Below are positions 1-7,639 of a stretch of DNA of 64,000 nucleotides, in pieces. Every line of letters begins with the position of its first letter. Position 1 is the stretch's first letter. The translations under genes were made by a program, and so were the position numbers. The DNA is from Solirubrobacteraceae bacterium (GTDB lineage: Bacteria; Actinomycetota; Thermoleophilia; Solirubrobacterales; Solirubrobacteraceae), in the NCBI GenBank assembly GCA_017882455.1, contig JADGPL010000011.1, positions 48,737 through 112,736 on the forward strand. Reading direction: 5' to 3'. Below the pieces are notes generated by a model. It searched no databases. It was not told the DNA's origin and saw only the letters and a list, made by a program, of their open reading frames with translations.

Positions 1-746
1 TGCATCTGACGTCGGCGCAGGGCCGCTTTGACCTCGGCCGAGACCCCGTACTGGCGCGTCTCGTCCTTGACCTGCTGCTTGGTCATCTTCAGCTGCTGCT
101 CGTGGCGGTAGCGCTTCCACCCGTAGTCCAACAGCCCGATCGCCACATAGGCGAAGGCCGCGCGCTGAGCGATCCCCAAGGCGCGCTGGCCGAAGAGCAC
201 GCCGAGGGCGGCCGGCTGGATGCCGACCACAGAGGCCAGGCTCGTCAATCCGGGTAGCAGCGCCAGACCCGCGACGACGCCGACCACCGCGACCTTCGCG
301 CTCGCCTTGAGCACCTCGAACGGGAGGTTCGGCCCGAGCAGGTTCTTCAATCCGGACGCGGGGTTGACCCGGCGGAAGTCCGGTTTCAGCCCGTGGGCGC
401 TCGGCCGAAAGCCGACCTGTGCGACGCCCGCGAGCACCCCCGCGACCATGCACGTGCCGGCGATCGGCCCGACGGTCAGCGCGATCGTGGAGAGCGTGGA
501 GTGCATCAGCCCGTTGAGGCCGGCCGCCGTGGTGGCGCGGCCAGGATGGCTGATGTCGCCGAGCATCTCGCGGAAGGTCGCGGCGCCTGCGGCGGCGATC
601 CTCGAGCCCGTCATGCTGATCGCCAGCAGCCCCGCGATCAGCACGACCGAGCCGCCCAGGTCGCTGCTGCGCGCCACCTGCCCCTTCTCTCGCGCGCGCT
701 TGCGGTGCTTGGGTGTCGCCTTCTCTGTGCGGTCGTCGCTTGCCAT
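1..746 (-). CDS. flhB: Flagellar export gate protein FlhB, 3' end off the window
   Basis: FlhB is the membrane component of the flagellar type III export gate that switches substrate from rod/hook to filament proteins. The start ATG at 746 opens with MASDDRTEKATPKHRKRA, the hallmark amphipathic N-terminus of FlhB, followed by hydrophobic segments. The last visible residues include MTKQQVKDETRQYGVSAEVK, the stretch that leads into the cytoplasmic domain. The autocleavage motif NPTH lies beyond the left edge and cannot be checked. The gene starts 6 bases after the fliR stop and is the last visible gene of the minus-strand operon. In other genomes flhA usually comes next. Confidence 0.93.
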   Translation of the reverse strand, partial: MASDDRTEKATPKHRKRAREKGQVARSSDLGGSVVLIAGLLAISMTGSRIAAAGAATFREMLGDISHPGRATTAAGLNGLMHSTLSTIALTVGPIAGTCMVAGVLAGVAQVGFRPSAHGLKPDFRRVNPASGLKNLLGPNLPFEVLKASAKVAVVGVVAGLALLPGLTSLASVVGIQPAALGVLFGQRALGIAQRAAFAYVAIGLLDYGWKRYRHEQQLKMTKQQVKDETRQYGVSAEVKAALRRRQM

Positions 747-752
747 CTGGAT

Positions 753-1532
753 CTAGGCCACGTGCAGCGCGCCGAGCGCCGCGCCCACGCTCACCGAGAG
801 CTGTTCGGAGAGCCAGTTGGAGAAGAAGGGCAGCGACGCGGCGACCACCAGCATCGTGACCGCCACCTTCGTGGGAAAGCCGACCGCGAACACGTTCAGC
901 TGGGGAACCACCCGTGAGACCACACCGAAGGCAACGTCGGTGATCAGCAGCGCCACCAGCACCGGCGCGGCGATCTCGAGAGCGGCTGTGAACACGCCGC
1001 TGAAGACATGCTCGGCGCCGCCCACAAGCGAGGACAGGCGCGGGCCCTTCGTGAGGGGAACGAGCTGGAAGGTGCGGTCGAGGCCGCGCAGCGTCCAGGC
1101 ATCGCCGCCGATGACCAGGAAGATGAGGGTGCCGACGAGTGAGTAGATGCGGGAGATGACGGCGCTCTGCTCGCCGTTCATCGGGTTGATCAGGGCCCCG
1201 TAGGAGAAGCCTGAGATCACGTCGATCATCGCGCCGGCCGATTCGACCGCCGCCAGCAGGACGGCGAGCGTGAAGGCGAAGCCGAGCCCCGTGAGCAGGC
1301 CCACGATCACCAGTCCCCCGAGCGCGAGCGGATCGCTGGGCACATGCTGACCGTGCATGGCGATCGGGGTCAGGCCGATCGCGATGGCCACCGCGATGAC
1401 CGAGCGCACCCGCGGCGGGATCAGCGCTGAGGAGAACAGCGGCGCGATGAAGAACAGCGGCGTGACGCGGGCAAGCACGAGGATGAAGCCGGCGAGCTCG
1501 TTGCCCGCCAGCCGGCTGAGCAGGGCGCTCAC
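753..1532 (-). CDS. fliR: Flagellar export gate protein FliR
   Basis: FliR forms the export-gate core with FliP and FliQ at the centre of the MS ring. The protein of 259 residues has about six hydrophobic segments and the family-typical stretches LARVTPLFFIAPLFS near the N-terminus and PQLNVFAVGFPTKV in the C-terminal third. I chose the GTG at 1532 because it overlaps the fliQ stop as GTGA, which fits translational coupling; a longer frame opens upstream but has no family homology. Its length matches typical FliR. Confidence 0.93.
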   Translation of the reverse strand: MSALLSRLAGNELAGFILVLARVTPLFFIAPLFSSALIPPRVRSVIAVAIAIGLTPIAMHGQHVPSDPLALGGLVIVGLLTGLGFAFTLAVLLAAVESAGAMIDVISGFSYGALINPMNGEQSAVISRIYSLVGTLIFLVIGGDAWTLRGLDRTFQLVPLTKGPRLSSLVGGAEHVFSGVFTAALEIAAPVLVALLITDVAFGVVSRVVPQLNVFAVGFPTKVAVTMLVVAASLPFFSNWLSEQLSVSVGAALGALHVA

Positions 1533-1801
1533 GAGCCGACCATCGTCGGTATCGAGGTGTACAGCGCGGTCGTGTAGGAGACCAGCTGTCCGAGCATCCA
1601 CGGACCCAGCAGCACCACGACCACTGCCATGCCGACGATCTTGGGGATCAGCGTGAGGCTCTGCTCCTGGATCTGGGTGACGGCCTGGAAGATGCTGATG
1701 ACCAGACCGATCACCAGGCCGACCAGCAGCAGCGGCCCGGCGATCTTCAGCGCGAGGCTCATGGCCTGCGAGGCGAGGTTCACGACCGTGTCCTGGTTCA
1801 C
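1529..1801 (-). CDS. fliQ: Flagellar export gate protein FliQ
   Basis: Small export-gate subunit of 90 residues with two hydrophobic hairpin helices (about 15-37 and 50-75). The segments GLVIGLVISIFQAVTQIQEQ and LTLIPKIVGM are diagnostic for FliQ. It starts at a GTG at 1801, 31 bases after fliP, and its stop overlaps the fliR start. It acts in the FliPQR complex of the inner membrane. Confidence 0.95.
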   Translation of the reverse strand: MNQDTVVNLASQAMSLALKIAGPLLLVGLVIGLVISIFQAVTQIQEQSLTLIPKIVGMAVVVVLLGPWMLGQLVSYTTALYTSIPTMVGS

Positions 1802-1832
1802 GAGATGGCGGGGATCGGGAGCGGGTTTCTCA

Positions 1833-2483
1833 TCAGTGGAAGCTCTGCACGAGGGCTTTGATGACCAGGTCCCAGCCGTCGACCAGGACGAACAGGAGGA
1901 TCTTGAACGGCAGCGAGATGAAGGTGGGCGGCAGCATGATCATGCCCATGCTCATCAGCGTCGAAGAGACGATCAGGTCGATGATCAGGAATGGCAGGAA
2001 GATCAAGAAGCCGATCTGAAACGCGGTCTTGAGCTCCGAGATGATGAAGGCCGGGATCAGCACCTCGGTGGGCACTTCGGCACGCTTGTGCGGCGCCTTG
2101 TCGTGGGCCAGGCTGACGAACAGCGAGATGTCCTGGGTGCGCGTCTGGCGGAACATGAATTCGCGCAGCGGCTCCTCGGCGCGTTTGATTGCCGTGGTCG
2201 TGCTGATCTGGTGGTGTGTGAGCGGTTCGACCGCGTCTTTCTTGATCGTGTTGATGGTCGGCGCCATCACGAAGATCGTCAGGAACAGGGCGATGCCGAC
2301 CAGCACCTGGTTGGGCGGGGCGCTGGCCGTGCCGACAGCGGTGCGGATGAAGCCGAGCACGATCAGGATCCGGCTGAACCCCGTCACGGTGAAGAGCACC
2401 GCCGGGACGAGCGTCAGGCCGCCGATCAGCAGCAGGACCTGGACGGCGTTGGAGGAGTTGAGGTTCAACGGCGCACCGTCCAT
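1833..2483 (-). CDS. fliP: Flagellar export gate protein FliP
   Basis: FliP builds the pentameric core of the flagellar export gate. The 216-residue protein shows the conserved segments TGFSRILIVLGFIRTA, FLTIFVMAPT and PAFIISELKTAFQIGFLIFLP, and ends with the usual hydrophobic helix and LVDGWDLVIK. Many FliPs have a cleaved signal peptide of about 20 residues; here the start ATG at 2483 leaves almost no leader, so the mature form is made nearly directly. The start lies 19 bases inside the end of fliO. Confidence 0.95.
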   Translation of the reverse strand: MDGAPLNLNSSNAVQVLLLIGGLTLVPAVLFTVTGFSRILIVLGFIRTAVGTASAPPNQVLVGIALFLTIFVMAPTINTIKKDAVEPLTHHQISTTTAIKRAEEPLREFMFRQTRTQDISLFVSLAHDKAPHKRAEVPTEVLIPAFIISELKTAFQIGFLIFLPFLIIDLIVSSTLMSMGMIMLPPTFISLPFKILLFVLVDGWDLVIKALVQSFH

Positions 2484-3118
2484 TCACGCACACGCTCGAT
2501 CAGACCCGAGGACGGCGAGGGCATGCGCATCGGATCGGGACGGTGTCCTCCGGAGGCGCCGGCGCCCCAATGCTGCTCGGAGCTCATCGGACCGAGCCGC
2601 GGCTCGGATGCCTTGGTGGCGCTCAGCAGCGAGCGTCGTGGGCGGGGGGGCGGCGGATCGAGCAGCGGCAGGCCGGCCGCGCGCGCCTGCTCCTCGGTGT
2701 AGCGGTGGATCGGGACCAGGCCGTGCTCGCCGGCCCCGAGCAGCACATAGTCGCTTCCGGCTCGCACCAGATGCACCGAGCGTCCCGAGCCGAGCGTGAG
2801 CGCGGCCACACTGGCCAGCCCGGCGGTGGAGATCTGCGGGTCGCGCCCCGCCTTGACCTGGCGCAGGATCCAGTAGAGCCCCCAGATCACGGCGATGACG
2901 ATCGCGAGACCGACGATCGTGCGCACGATGCTGGCCCCACCTGAGCTCGTCTGCGGCGCGGTCGAGGAGGGGCTGAGGTTCAGGGGCGTGTTTTCGCCGC
3001 CCGCTTTGCTGCTCGCCAGCGCCAGCGCCGTGACCGGGCAGGCGAACGCGAGCAGGCAGGCGCCAAGCACCGCGGCCACCTGCGCGACCGCACGGGAAAG
3101 CGGGATCAGCTTAGTCAT
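2465..3118 (-). CDS. fliO: Flagellar biosynthesis protein FliO
   Basis: FliO helps assemble the FliP ring. The 217-residue protein has a hydrophobic signal-like segment (residues 10-35), a second membrane segment around 65-88 (IVRTIVGLAIVIAVIWGLYW), then a small soluble domain with the FliO-like stretch LGSGRSVHLVRAGSDYVLLG (about 110-130). The C-terminal tail is proline- and arginine-rich and weakly conserved. It lies directly upstream of fliP, the standard order. A perfect 10-bp stem-loop sits immediately before the ATG and may affect its translation (see the hairpin entry). Confidence 0.85.
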   Translation of the reverse strand: MTKLIPLSRAVAQVAAVLGACLLAFACPVTALALASSKAGGENTPLNLSPSSTAPQTSSGGASIVRTIVGLAIVIAVIWGLYWILRQVKAGRDPQISTAGLASVAALTLGSGRSVHLVRAGSDYVLLGAGEHGLVPIHRYTEEQARAAGLPLLDPPPPRPRRSLLSATKASEPRLGPMSSEQHWGAGASGGHRPDPMRMPSPSSGLIERVREWTVRR

Positions 3119-3121
3119 CGA

Positions 3122-3148
3122 GGGACGACTCCGAGGAAGAGTCGTCCC
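3122..3148 (-). promoter_or_regulatory. Perfect stem-loop just upstream of fliO start
   Basis: Arms GGGACGACTC and GAGTCGTCCC (10 bp, no mismatch) enclose a 7-base loop, ending 3 bases before the fliO ATG on the minus strand. The only plausible Shine-Dalgarno bases (GGAG) lie at the loop/3'-arm boundary, so folding would hide the ribosome binding site. It sits in the 133-base fliM-fliO gap, the longest break in this part of the operon. It could act as a translational brake or an RNA-processing site. There is no T-tract, so a plain terminator is less likely. Confidence 0.6.
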
Positions 3149-3251
3149 CGGTTATCGGCCCGAGTGGGCGGGGCTTGAGGCGGGCAATCCCGACGCCGAG
3201 CGACGGAGGCGGGCCGGCGCCGCAGAAGCCATGAGCCCTCAGATGAGGACG

Positions 3252-4565
3252 CTAGGTCAGCTGCTCGATCTGCACGCCCCAGGCGCCGTCGCCGGTGACG
3301 ACGAGGCTGCCGCTCGCGAAGCACAGCCCGTTGGCAAATAGCTCGACCGGCGCCTGAGCGTCCTGGTCGAGCTCGACCACCGCTCCGGGGCTCAGCTCCA
3401 GTGCGCGACCGAGCGGAAGGTGGGTCCTCCCGAGCTCGGCCCAGACACGCACGAAGATGCTGCTCAGGATCGCGGGTTTCGCGAGCGTGGGCTCGCCGCC
3501 GGCGAGGTGGGCACGCGCGCGTTCGAGCTCGGCGCGCCCGAGCGTCGCAAAGGTGTCGGCGCGGCGTGGCGGCTCGCCGGTGGCCTCGAGCTTGATCGCC
3601 CTGCGGGTCCCGCTGCGTCCGGGGCGTCCGCGACCGAGCGTGACGCCCTCGGCGTACAGCAGGACACCGTCCCCGGAGCGCTCCTGCAGCGCCACGAGTG
3701 TGCCGGGGACGAGCTCGAGCACCCGCTCGAGCCCCATCTGCGCCGAGCCGACCTCGGCCCGCAGCAGCACCTGCGCGCCGGCCACGCCGCGGCGCAGGGC
3801 CTCCGATCCGTGGGCGCCCCCGTCTTGCGTCGGCGCTCCCGCCGCGCGGATGCTCTCGGCGATCGGCTCCACGGCCGTCCACGGGATCAGCAGGGACATC
3901 GCGGCGGACGCTCCGTCGATGCTGCTGTGCAGCTTGACCGCCAGGGTGGGCTCGGCGACCGCGCTCAGCACGCCGGCGTCACCCTCGAGATCGACTTCTC
4001 CGCGGTCGAGCTCGGGGCCGCCGAGATCGCACCACGCCAGCGATAGCTCGTTGACCGTTGCATCGAGCAGGCCTCTGGTGAGCACCCAGTCGATCTCGCT
4101 GAGATGGCGCTGCGGCGGCGCCTGCGCGGCCTCGCCTCCGAGCAGGCATTCGAGCGCCTGCAGGATCAACGGAAGCTCGACGCTCAACAGCATCTGACGC
4201 TCGATCGAGCTCTCCTGCACGGCCACGGCGAGCGAGTCCGCCGGTAGCTGGGCCTTGGCCGCGGCCCATGTGTGCTGGGCTATCTCGAATACGCCGATCT
4301 GGACCTCGGCTTTCAGCTCGCTGCCCAGGCGCCCGGAGAGCTCCTCGCAGAACGGCTCCAACGCGCCCGCGATGCGATGCCTGATCTCGGTTGTGAACTT
4401 CGTCGGCTGGGAGAAGTCGAGCGCCCGTACGCGCTCTCCCTGCGCCTCCGTCGAGCGGCCCTGCCCGTCGGGCTGCTCGCCCTCGTCGGCCGCCGGCCCC
4501 TTCTTGGCCTTCGGCTTCCTGGCCTTTGACTCCTTGTCCCGCTTGGCGCTCTCGCTCACCGCCAT
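3252..4565 (-). CDS. fliM: Flagellar switch protein FliM with an extra C-terminal SpoA domain
   Basis: FliM is the C-ring protein that links FliG to FliN and normally binds CheY-P. The ATG at 4565 (7 bases after fliN) gives 437 residues against about 330 for typical FliM. Residues 1-48 are a Lys/Ala-rich, low-complexity head without the usual EIDALL motif. Residues 49-240 match the FliM/CheC-like middle domain (starts LDFSQPTKFTTEIRHRI). Residues about 264-327 form a SpoA domain, and residues about 369-436 form a second, FliN-like SpoA domain (VRVWAELGRTHLPLGRALEL). A separate fliN gene lies just upstream, so this is an added domain and not a replacement. Confidence 0.85.
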   Translation of the reverse strand: MAVSESAKRDKESKARKPKAKKGPAADEGEQPDGQGRSTEAQGERVRALDFSQPTKFTTEIRHRIAGALEPFCEELSGRLGSELKAEVQIGVFEIAQHTWAAAKAQLPADSLAVAVQESSIERQMLLSVELPLILQALECLLGGEAAQAPPQRHLSEIDWVLTRGLLDATVNELSLAWCDLGGPELDRGEVDLEGDAGVLSAVAEPTLAVKLHSSIDGASAAMSLLIPWTAVEPIAESIRAAGAPTQDGGAHGSEALRRGVAGAQVLLRAEVGSAQMGLERVLELVPGTLVALQERSGDGVLLYAEGVTLGRGRPGRSGTRRAIKLEATGEPPRRADTFATLGRAELERARAHLAGGEPTLAKPAILSSIFVRVWAELGRTHLPLGRALELSPGAVVELDQDAQAPVELFANGLCFASGSLVVTGDGAWGVQIEQLT

Positions 4566-4572
4566 GGCTCGA

Positions 4573-4977
4573 TCAGCCCTGCACCGGGTCGGGGTCCTCC
4601 GCGGAGGCACTCTCGGTGCTCGCCACGGCGTCGGCGTCGGACTGCATCTGCGCATCAGCGGAGTCGGCGTCCTGGCGCCCGTCGAGGATCTCAGTGATGC
4701 GCAGACCGTACTGCTCGTCCACGACGATCACCTCGCCTCGCGCGATCGGCGTGCCGTTGACGAGCAGATCCGCGGGCTCTCCCGCCTGGCGCTCGAGGCT
4801 CACGACCGACCCCGGATGTAGGTCGAGGGTCTCGCCGACCGTGATGTGCGCGCGCCCGATCTCGACGCTGAGCTCCATCGGGATGTCGCTGAGACGACTC
4901 AGGTCCGCTTCGGGCGACCCGGCGCCGTTTGACTGCTCAGCCTGGTCGAACTGCTCGTACTCGATTGTCTCGGTCAC
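4573..4977 (-). CDS. fliN: Flagellar switch protein FliN
   Basis: C-ring subunit of 134 residues. The SpoA domain covers about residues 30-100 with the family-typical pattern IPMELSVEIGRAHITVGETL, LHPGSVVSLERQAGEPADLL and VNGTPIARGEVIVVDEQYG. The N-terminal 30 residues and the acidic Ala/Asp/Ser tail of about 30 residues look unstructured. The gene sits between fliL and fliM. There is no CheC-like phosphatase domain, so it is FliN and not FliY. Confidence 0.93.
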   Translation of the reverse strand: MTETIEYEQFDQAEQSNGAGSPEADLSRLSDIPMELSVEIGRAHITVGETLDLHPGSVVSLERQAGEPADLLVNGTPIARGEVIVVDEQYGLRITEILDGRQDADSADAQMQSDADAVASTESASAEDPDPVQG

Positions 4978-4985
4978 GCTCTCTC

Positions 4986-5420
4986 CTATTGGACGGTGAG
5001 GTCTGGGAACAGCACCGATTCGGCTTTGACGTCCGTCTGCTTCGTGATGGCAGCCAGTATCTGGTGGCGGATTGCGAGCCTACTGTGAGCGTCCACGAGC
5101 ACTTCACCGCTCTGGTTGGTCACGGCGTTGGTCACGATTTCACGAACGAGCGGTTCCTCGGGCAGGGTCCCTGCCGATTCCGAGCTCGAGGAGCTCGCCC
5201 CGGCGGTCGCGCCATCGCTCTGCCCGGGCGCCAGCTGCAGCGCCACGGTGAGCTTTGCGTAGCGACCGTCGGAGAGGTTGAGCAGGAACGACTGCGGCAT
5301 CACATAGATGGTGCCCTTGATCTTCTCCTTGACCACGGGCTTGGGCTTGGTCATGGTGTAACCGCCGAACAACAGGATCGGAAGCGCGACGGCGAGCATG
5401 ATCTTCTTGTTCTTGAACAT
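4986..5420 (-). CDS. fliL: Flagellar basal body-associated protein FliL
   Basis: FliL is a single-pass membrane protein that surrounds the stator and supports torque generation. The 144-residue protein has a positively charged start (MFKNKK), one membrane segment at about residues 7-22, and the extracytoplasmic domain with YVMPQSFLLNLSDGRYAKL and the C-terminal pattern LVREIVTNAV. A Ser/Ala insert (about residues 75-90) splits the domain. It lies between motB and fliN, as is common in Gram-positive flagellar operons. Confidence 0.88.
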   Translation of the reverse strand: MFKNKKIMLAVALPILLFGGYTMTKPKPVVKEKIKGTIYVMPQSFLLNLSDGRYAKLTVALQLAPGQSDGATAGASSSSSESAGTLPEEPLVREIVTNAVTNQSGEVLVDAHSRLAIRHQILAAITKQTDVKAESVLFPDLTVQ

Positions 5421-5432
5421 TGTCTTCCCTGA

Positions 5433-6299
5433 CTATGGTTCGCTTTCGGAGCGGTAGATCCGCTTCATGACGATTTCCACACGGCGGTTGCGCGCACGGC
5501 CGGCGGCCGTCGCGTTGCTGGCCAACGGGTGCTGTTCGGCGTAGCCGGTGGCGGTGAGACGGTGGGGGCTCACGCCGCGTTCGGCCAGGAAGCGCACCAC
5601 GGTGCTCGCACGCGCGGTGGATAGCTCCCAGTTGCTCGGGTACACCCCACCGTGGATGGGCACGCTGTCGGTGTTGCCTTCGACGTCGATCGGGTGTGTC
5701 TCATCGACGTTGAGCAGCTGGCCGATCTCACCGAGCAGAGCATGTGAGCGGCCCTCGAGCGTGGCCTGGCCGGATTCGAAGAGGAGGTCGTCGGTGAGCA
5801 CCTTGATCACCAGGCCGCGAGCTTCGATCGACGTTTGCACGCTCTTGGCGAAGCCGTGGGCGCGGGCGTAGGCGTCGAGCTGGGCCTTGATGTGCGCGAA
5901 CACCGCCGACTCGTGCTGCGCCGCGACGGCCACCTGCTGGGAGGCGGTGGCGCTCTGGGAGGCGTGTGCGGTGCTGTTCTGCAGGCGGCTCGCACCCATC
6001 GTGGTCACCGGCTCGATCGCCTGCAGTTCGACGCTCGCGGGAACGTGGCTGGAGTTGGCCGTGGAGCCCTGCTGGGATATCGCTTTGCCGCCGGGAAGGA
6101 TGTTGCCCGAGAACGCAGCCTTGAGGGACTGCTGCAGCGTCTGGTACTTGGAGATGTTGACCGAGGAGATCGAGAACAGCACCATGAACAGCGCCATCAA
6201 GAGCGTGATCATGTCCGCGTAGGTCAACAGCCAGCGCTCGCTGCTCTCCTCCTCCTGGCCGCCGCCGTGGCGGCGGCCGCGACTGCGCCCCCGGGACAT
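5433..6299 (-). CDS. motB: Flagellar stator protein MotB
   Basis: MotB anchors the stator to peptidoglycan and carries the ion-binding aspartate. The 288-residue protein starts with a basic, Gly/Arg-rich tail, then the single membrane helix WLLTYADMITLLMALFMVLF (about residues 23-42) with the conserved Asp. A linker rich in Ser/Ala/Gln follows, then an OmpA-like peptidoglycan-binding domain (about 165-280) with VEGNTDSVPIHGG, NWELSTARA and the final GRARNRRVEI. The gene begins 1 base after the motA stop. The proton or sodium preference cannot be read from the sequence. Confidence 0.95.
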   Translation of the reverse strand: MSRGRSRGRRHGGGQEEESSERWLLTYADMITLLMALFMVLFSISSVNISKYQTLQQSLKAAFSGNILPGGKAISQQGSTANSSHVPASVELQAIEPVTTMGASRLQNSTAHASQSATASQQVAVAAQHESAVFAHIKAQLDAYARAHGFAKSVQTSIEARGLVIKVLTDDLLFESGQATLEGRSHALLGEIGQLLNVDETHPIDVEGNTDSVPIHGGVYPSNWELSTARASTVVRFLAERGVSPHRLTATGYAEQHPLASNATAAGRARNRRVEIVMKRIYRSESEP

Positions 6300-6300
6300 C

Positions 6301-7104
6301 TCAGGCTGCCTGCGCCTCGACGTTGAGGGGAGCCACGTTGTCCTCGCCGTCGGCCCGCTCGACGGGGGGCAGATAGGACATCAGCTTTTCGGAGACCAGC
6401 CGCGGGTTATCGCCCGCCTGGATCGAGAGAATGCCCTCGAGCGTCATCATGCGCAGCTCGATCTCTTCGGCCGAGATCGCCTTCAGGCGGTTTGCGATCG
6501 GTAGGAAGATCACGTTGGCGGCGCCCACGCCCATCAGCGTGGCGATGAAGGCGGCCGAGATGGACGGGCCGAGCGTGGCGGGCGCGGCGAGGTTCTGCAG
6601 CACGTGCACGAGGCCGAGCACCGTGCCGATGATCCCCATCGTCGGGGCGAATCCCCCGGCCTTCTCGAACGGCGCCGCGGAGGCCTCGTGGCGGGCGGCC
6701 ATCCCGTCGACCTCGGCCTCGAGGATCGTGTGGACCATCTCGGGGTCGGTCCCGTCGACGACCAGTTGCAGGGCGTTGCGGGTGAAGCGGTCCTCGATCT
6801 CGCCGAGCTGGGCGTCGAGCGCCAGCAGCCCCTCGCGACGGGCCTTGTCGGCGAGCGCGACGAGCCGGTCCAGCTGGCCGCGCATGTCAGGCGGTTCGGC
6901 CGAGAACACCATCTTGTAGAGGCTGGGCACGCGCTTCATCGAGTCCATGCCGACGCTCGCGAGCGTCACGCCCGCGGTGCCACCCAGGATGATCATGAGC
7001 GCGGGGATGTTTATGAACGAGGCCGGACTGGTCCCGTCCATCATCGAGCTCATGATCAGGGAGCCAAAGGCCAGCCCTATTCCAATGGCCGTTGCAGCCT
7101 TCAT
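6301..7104 (-). CDS. motA: Flagellar stator protein MotA
   Basis: Proton/ion channel subunit of the stator, 267 residues. It shows four hydrophobic segments, the MotA/ExbB signature GGFAPTMGIIGTVLGLVHVL (about 148-167), and the cytoplasmic loop with charged residues that contacts FliG. The start ATG at 7104 has a strong ribosome site (AAAGGGGGCA) directly in front. It lies between flbD and motB. A separate sigma-A or sigma-28 promoter could not be assigned with confidence. Confidence 0.95.
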   Translation of the reverse strand: MKAATAIGIGLAFGSLIMSSMMDGTSPASFINIPALMIILGGTAGVTLASVGMDSMKRVPSLYKMVFSAEPPDMRGQLDRLVALADKARREGLLALDAQLGEIEDRFTRNALQLVVDGTDPEMVHTILEAEVDGMAARHEASAAPFEKAGGFAPTMGIIGTVLGLVHVLQNLAAPATLGPSISAAFIATLMGVGAANVIFLPIANRLKAISAEEIELRMMTLEGILSIQAGDNPRLVSEKLMSYLPPVERADGEDNVAPLNVEAQAA

Positions 7105-7198
7105 TGCCCCCTTTCATCGGCTGGTGCACGCAATCCTTCAGTCCTGCACGGCCGAGCTGCACAAACTGACGAATGCGCCCCAGCGTGGGGCTCAGCTC

Positions 7199-7489
7199 TC
7201 AGCTCGGCGTGTCCTCGACCGCGGAGAGCCGCGGCGACTCGCGGCGAAGTCCCGCCGGCCCGGGCGCCGGCTGGCGCGGGGTGCCACGACGGCGCAGAGC
7301 GTCGCTGAGGACAGCGGCGCGGTTGGCATGCACCGCCGCCACGACCTCCTCGGGCGTCTCGGCCACCACGACCTTCGCCCCGGTGGCGAGTGCGATCACC
7401 GTGTCCGGCGTCGATTCCACGGTCACGATCATGTCGGGGTTCAGTTGGAATGGCTCGTCGCTGTGTCCGAGCCGGTTGAGCGTGATCAT
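7199..7489 (-). CDS. flbD: FlbD family flagellar protein
   Basis: Small protein (96 residues) of the FlbD/SwrD type known from Gram-positive flagellar operons, where SwrD in Bacillus raises motor torque. The family core is residues 1-50: MITLNRLGHSDEPFQLNPDM, then VESTPDTVIALATGAKVVV. The C-terminal 30 residues are Pro/Arg-rich and lack family similarity. I chose the ATG at 7489 because it matches the conserved start and has a GGGAG ribosome site; the frame is open for 21 more codons upstream without homology. It sits directly upstream of motA, the usual position. Confidence 0.9.
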   Translation of the reverse strand: MITLNRLGHSDEPFQLNPDMIVTVESTPDTVIALATGAKVVVAETPEEVVAAVHANRAAVLSDALRRRGTPRQPAPGPAGLRRESPRLSAVEDTPS

Positions 7490-7522
7490 CGCTGCTCCCT
7501 CGTTGCGATTACATAGCCGCGG

Positions 7523-7553
7523 GGTGGGACGGCGACGAGCGCGCCGCCCCACC
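7523..7553 (-). terminator. Stem-loop between flgE and flbD
   Basis: In the 150-base gap between the flgE stop and the flbD start, two 12-base arms (positions 7523-7534 and 7542-7553) pair with a single mismatch around a 7-base loop. It is GC-rich and has no T-run. It may reduce read-through or stabilise the upstream transcript, separating the rod/hook genes from the motor genes. No other signal was seen in this gap. Confidence 0.35.
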
Positions 7554-7639
7554 TCGGGCTCCTCGGAGTGTCTCTCGACTGATACCCCCTTCTTCCTCGT
7601 CTTCAGATCTGATCGCAGAAGCTGCCGTGCCGGCGGCTC

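Noticed and set aside
7114..7140. TGAA-N15-GCCGATGA before motA as a FliA promoter
   Set aside because: The -35 box is imperfect and the implied transcription start would fall inside or after the motA ribosome site, so it is probably chance.
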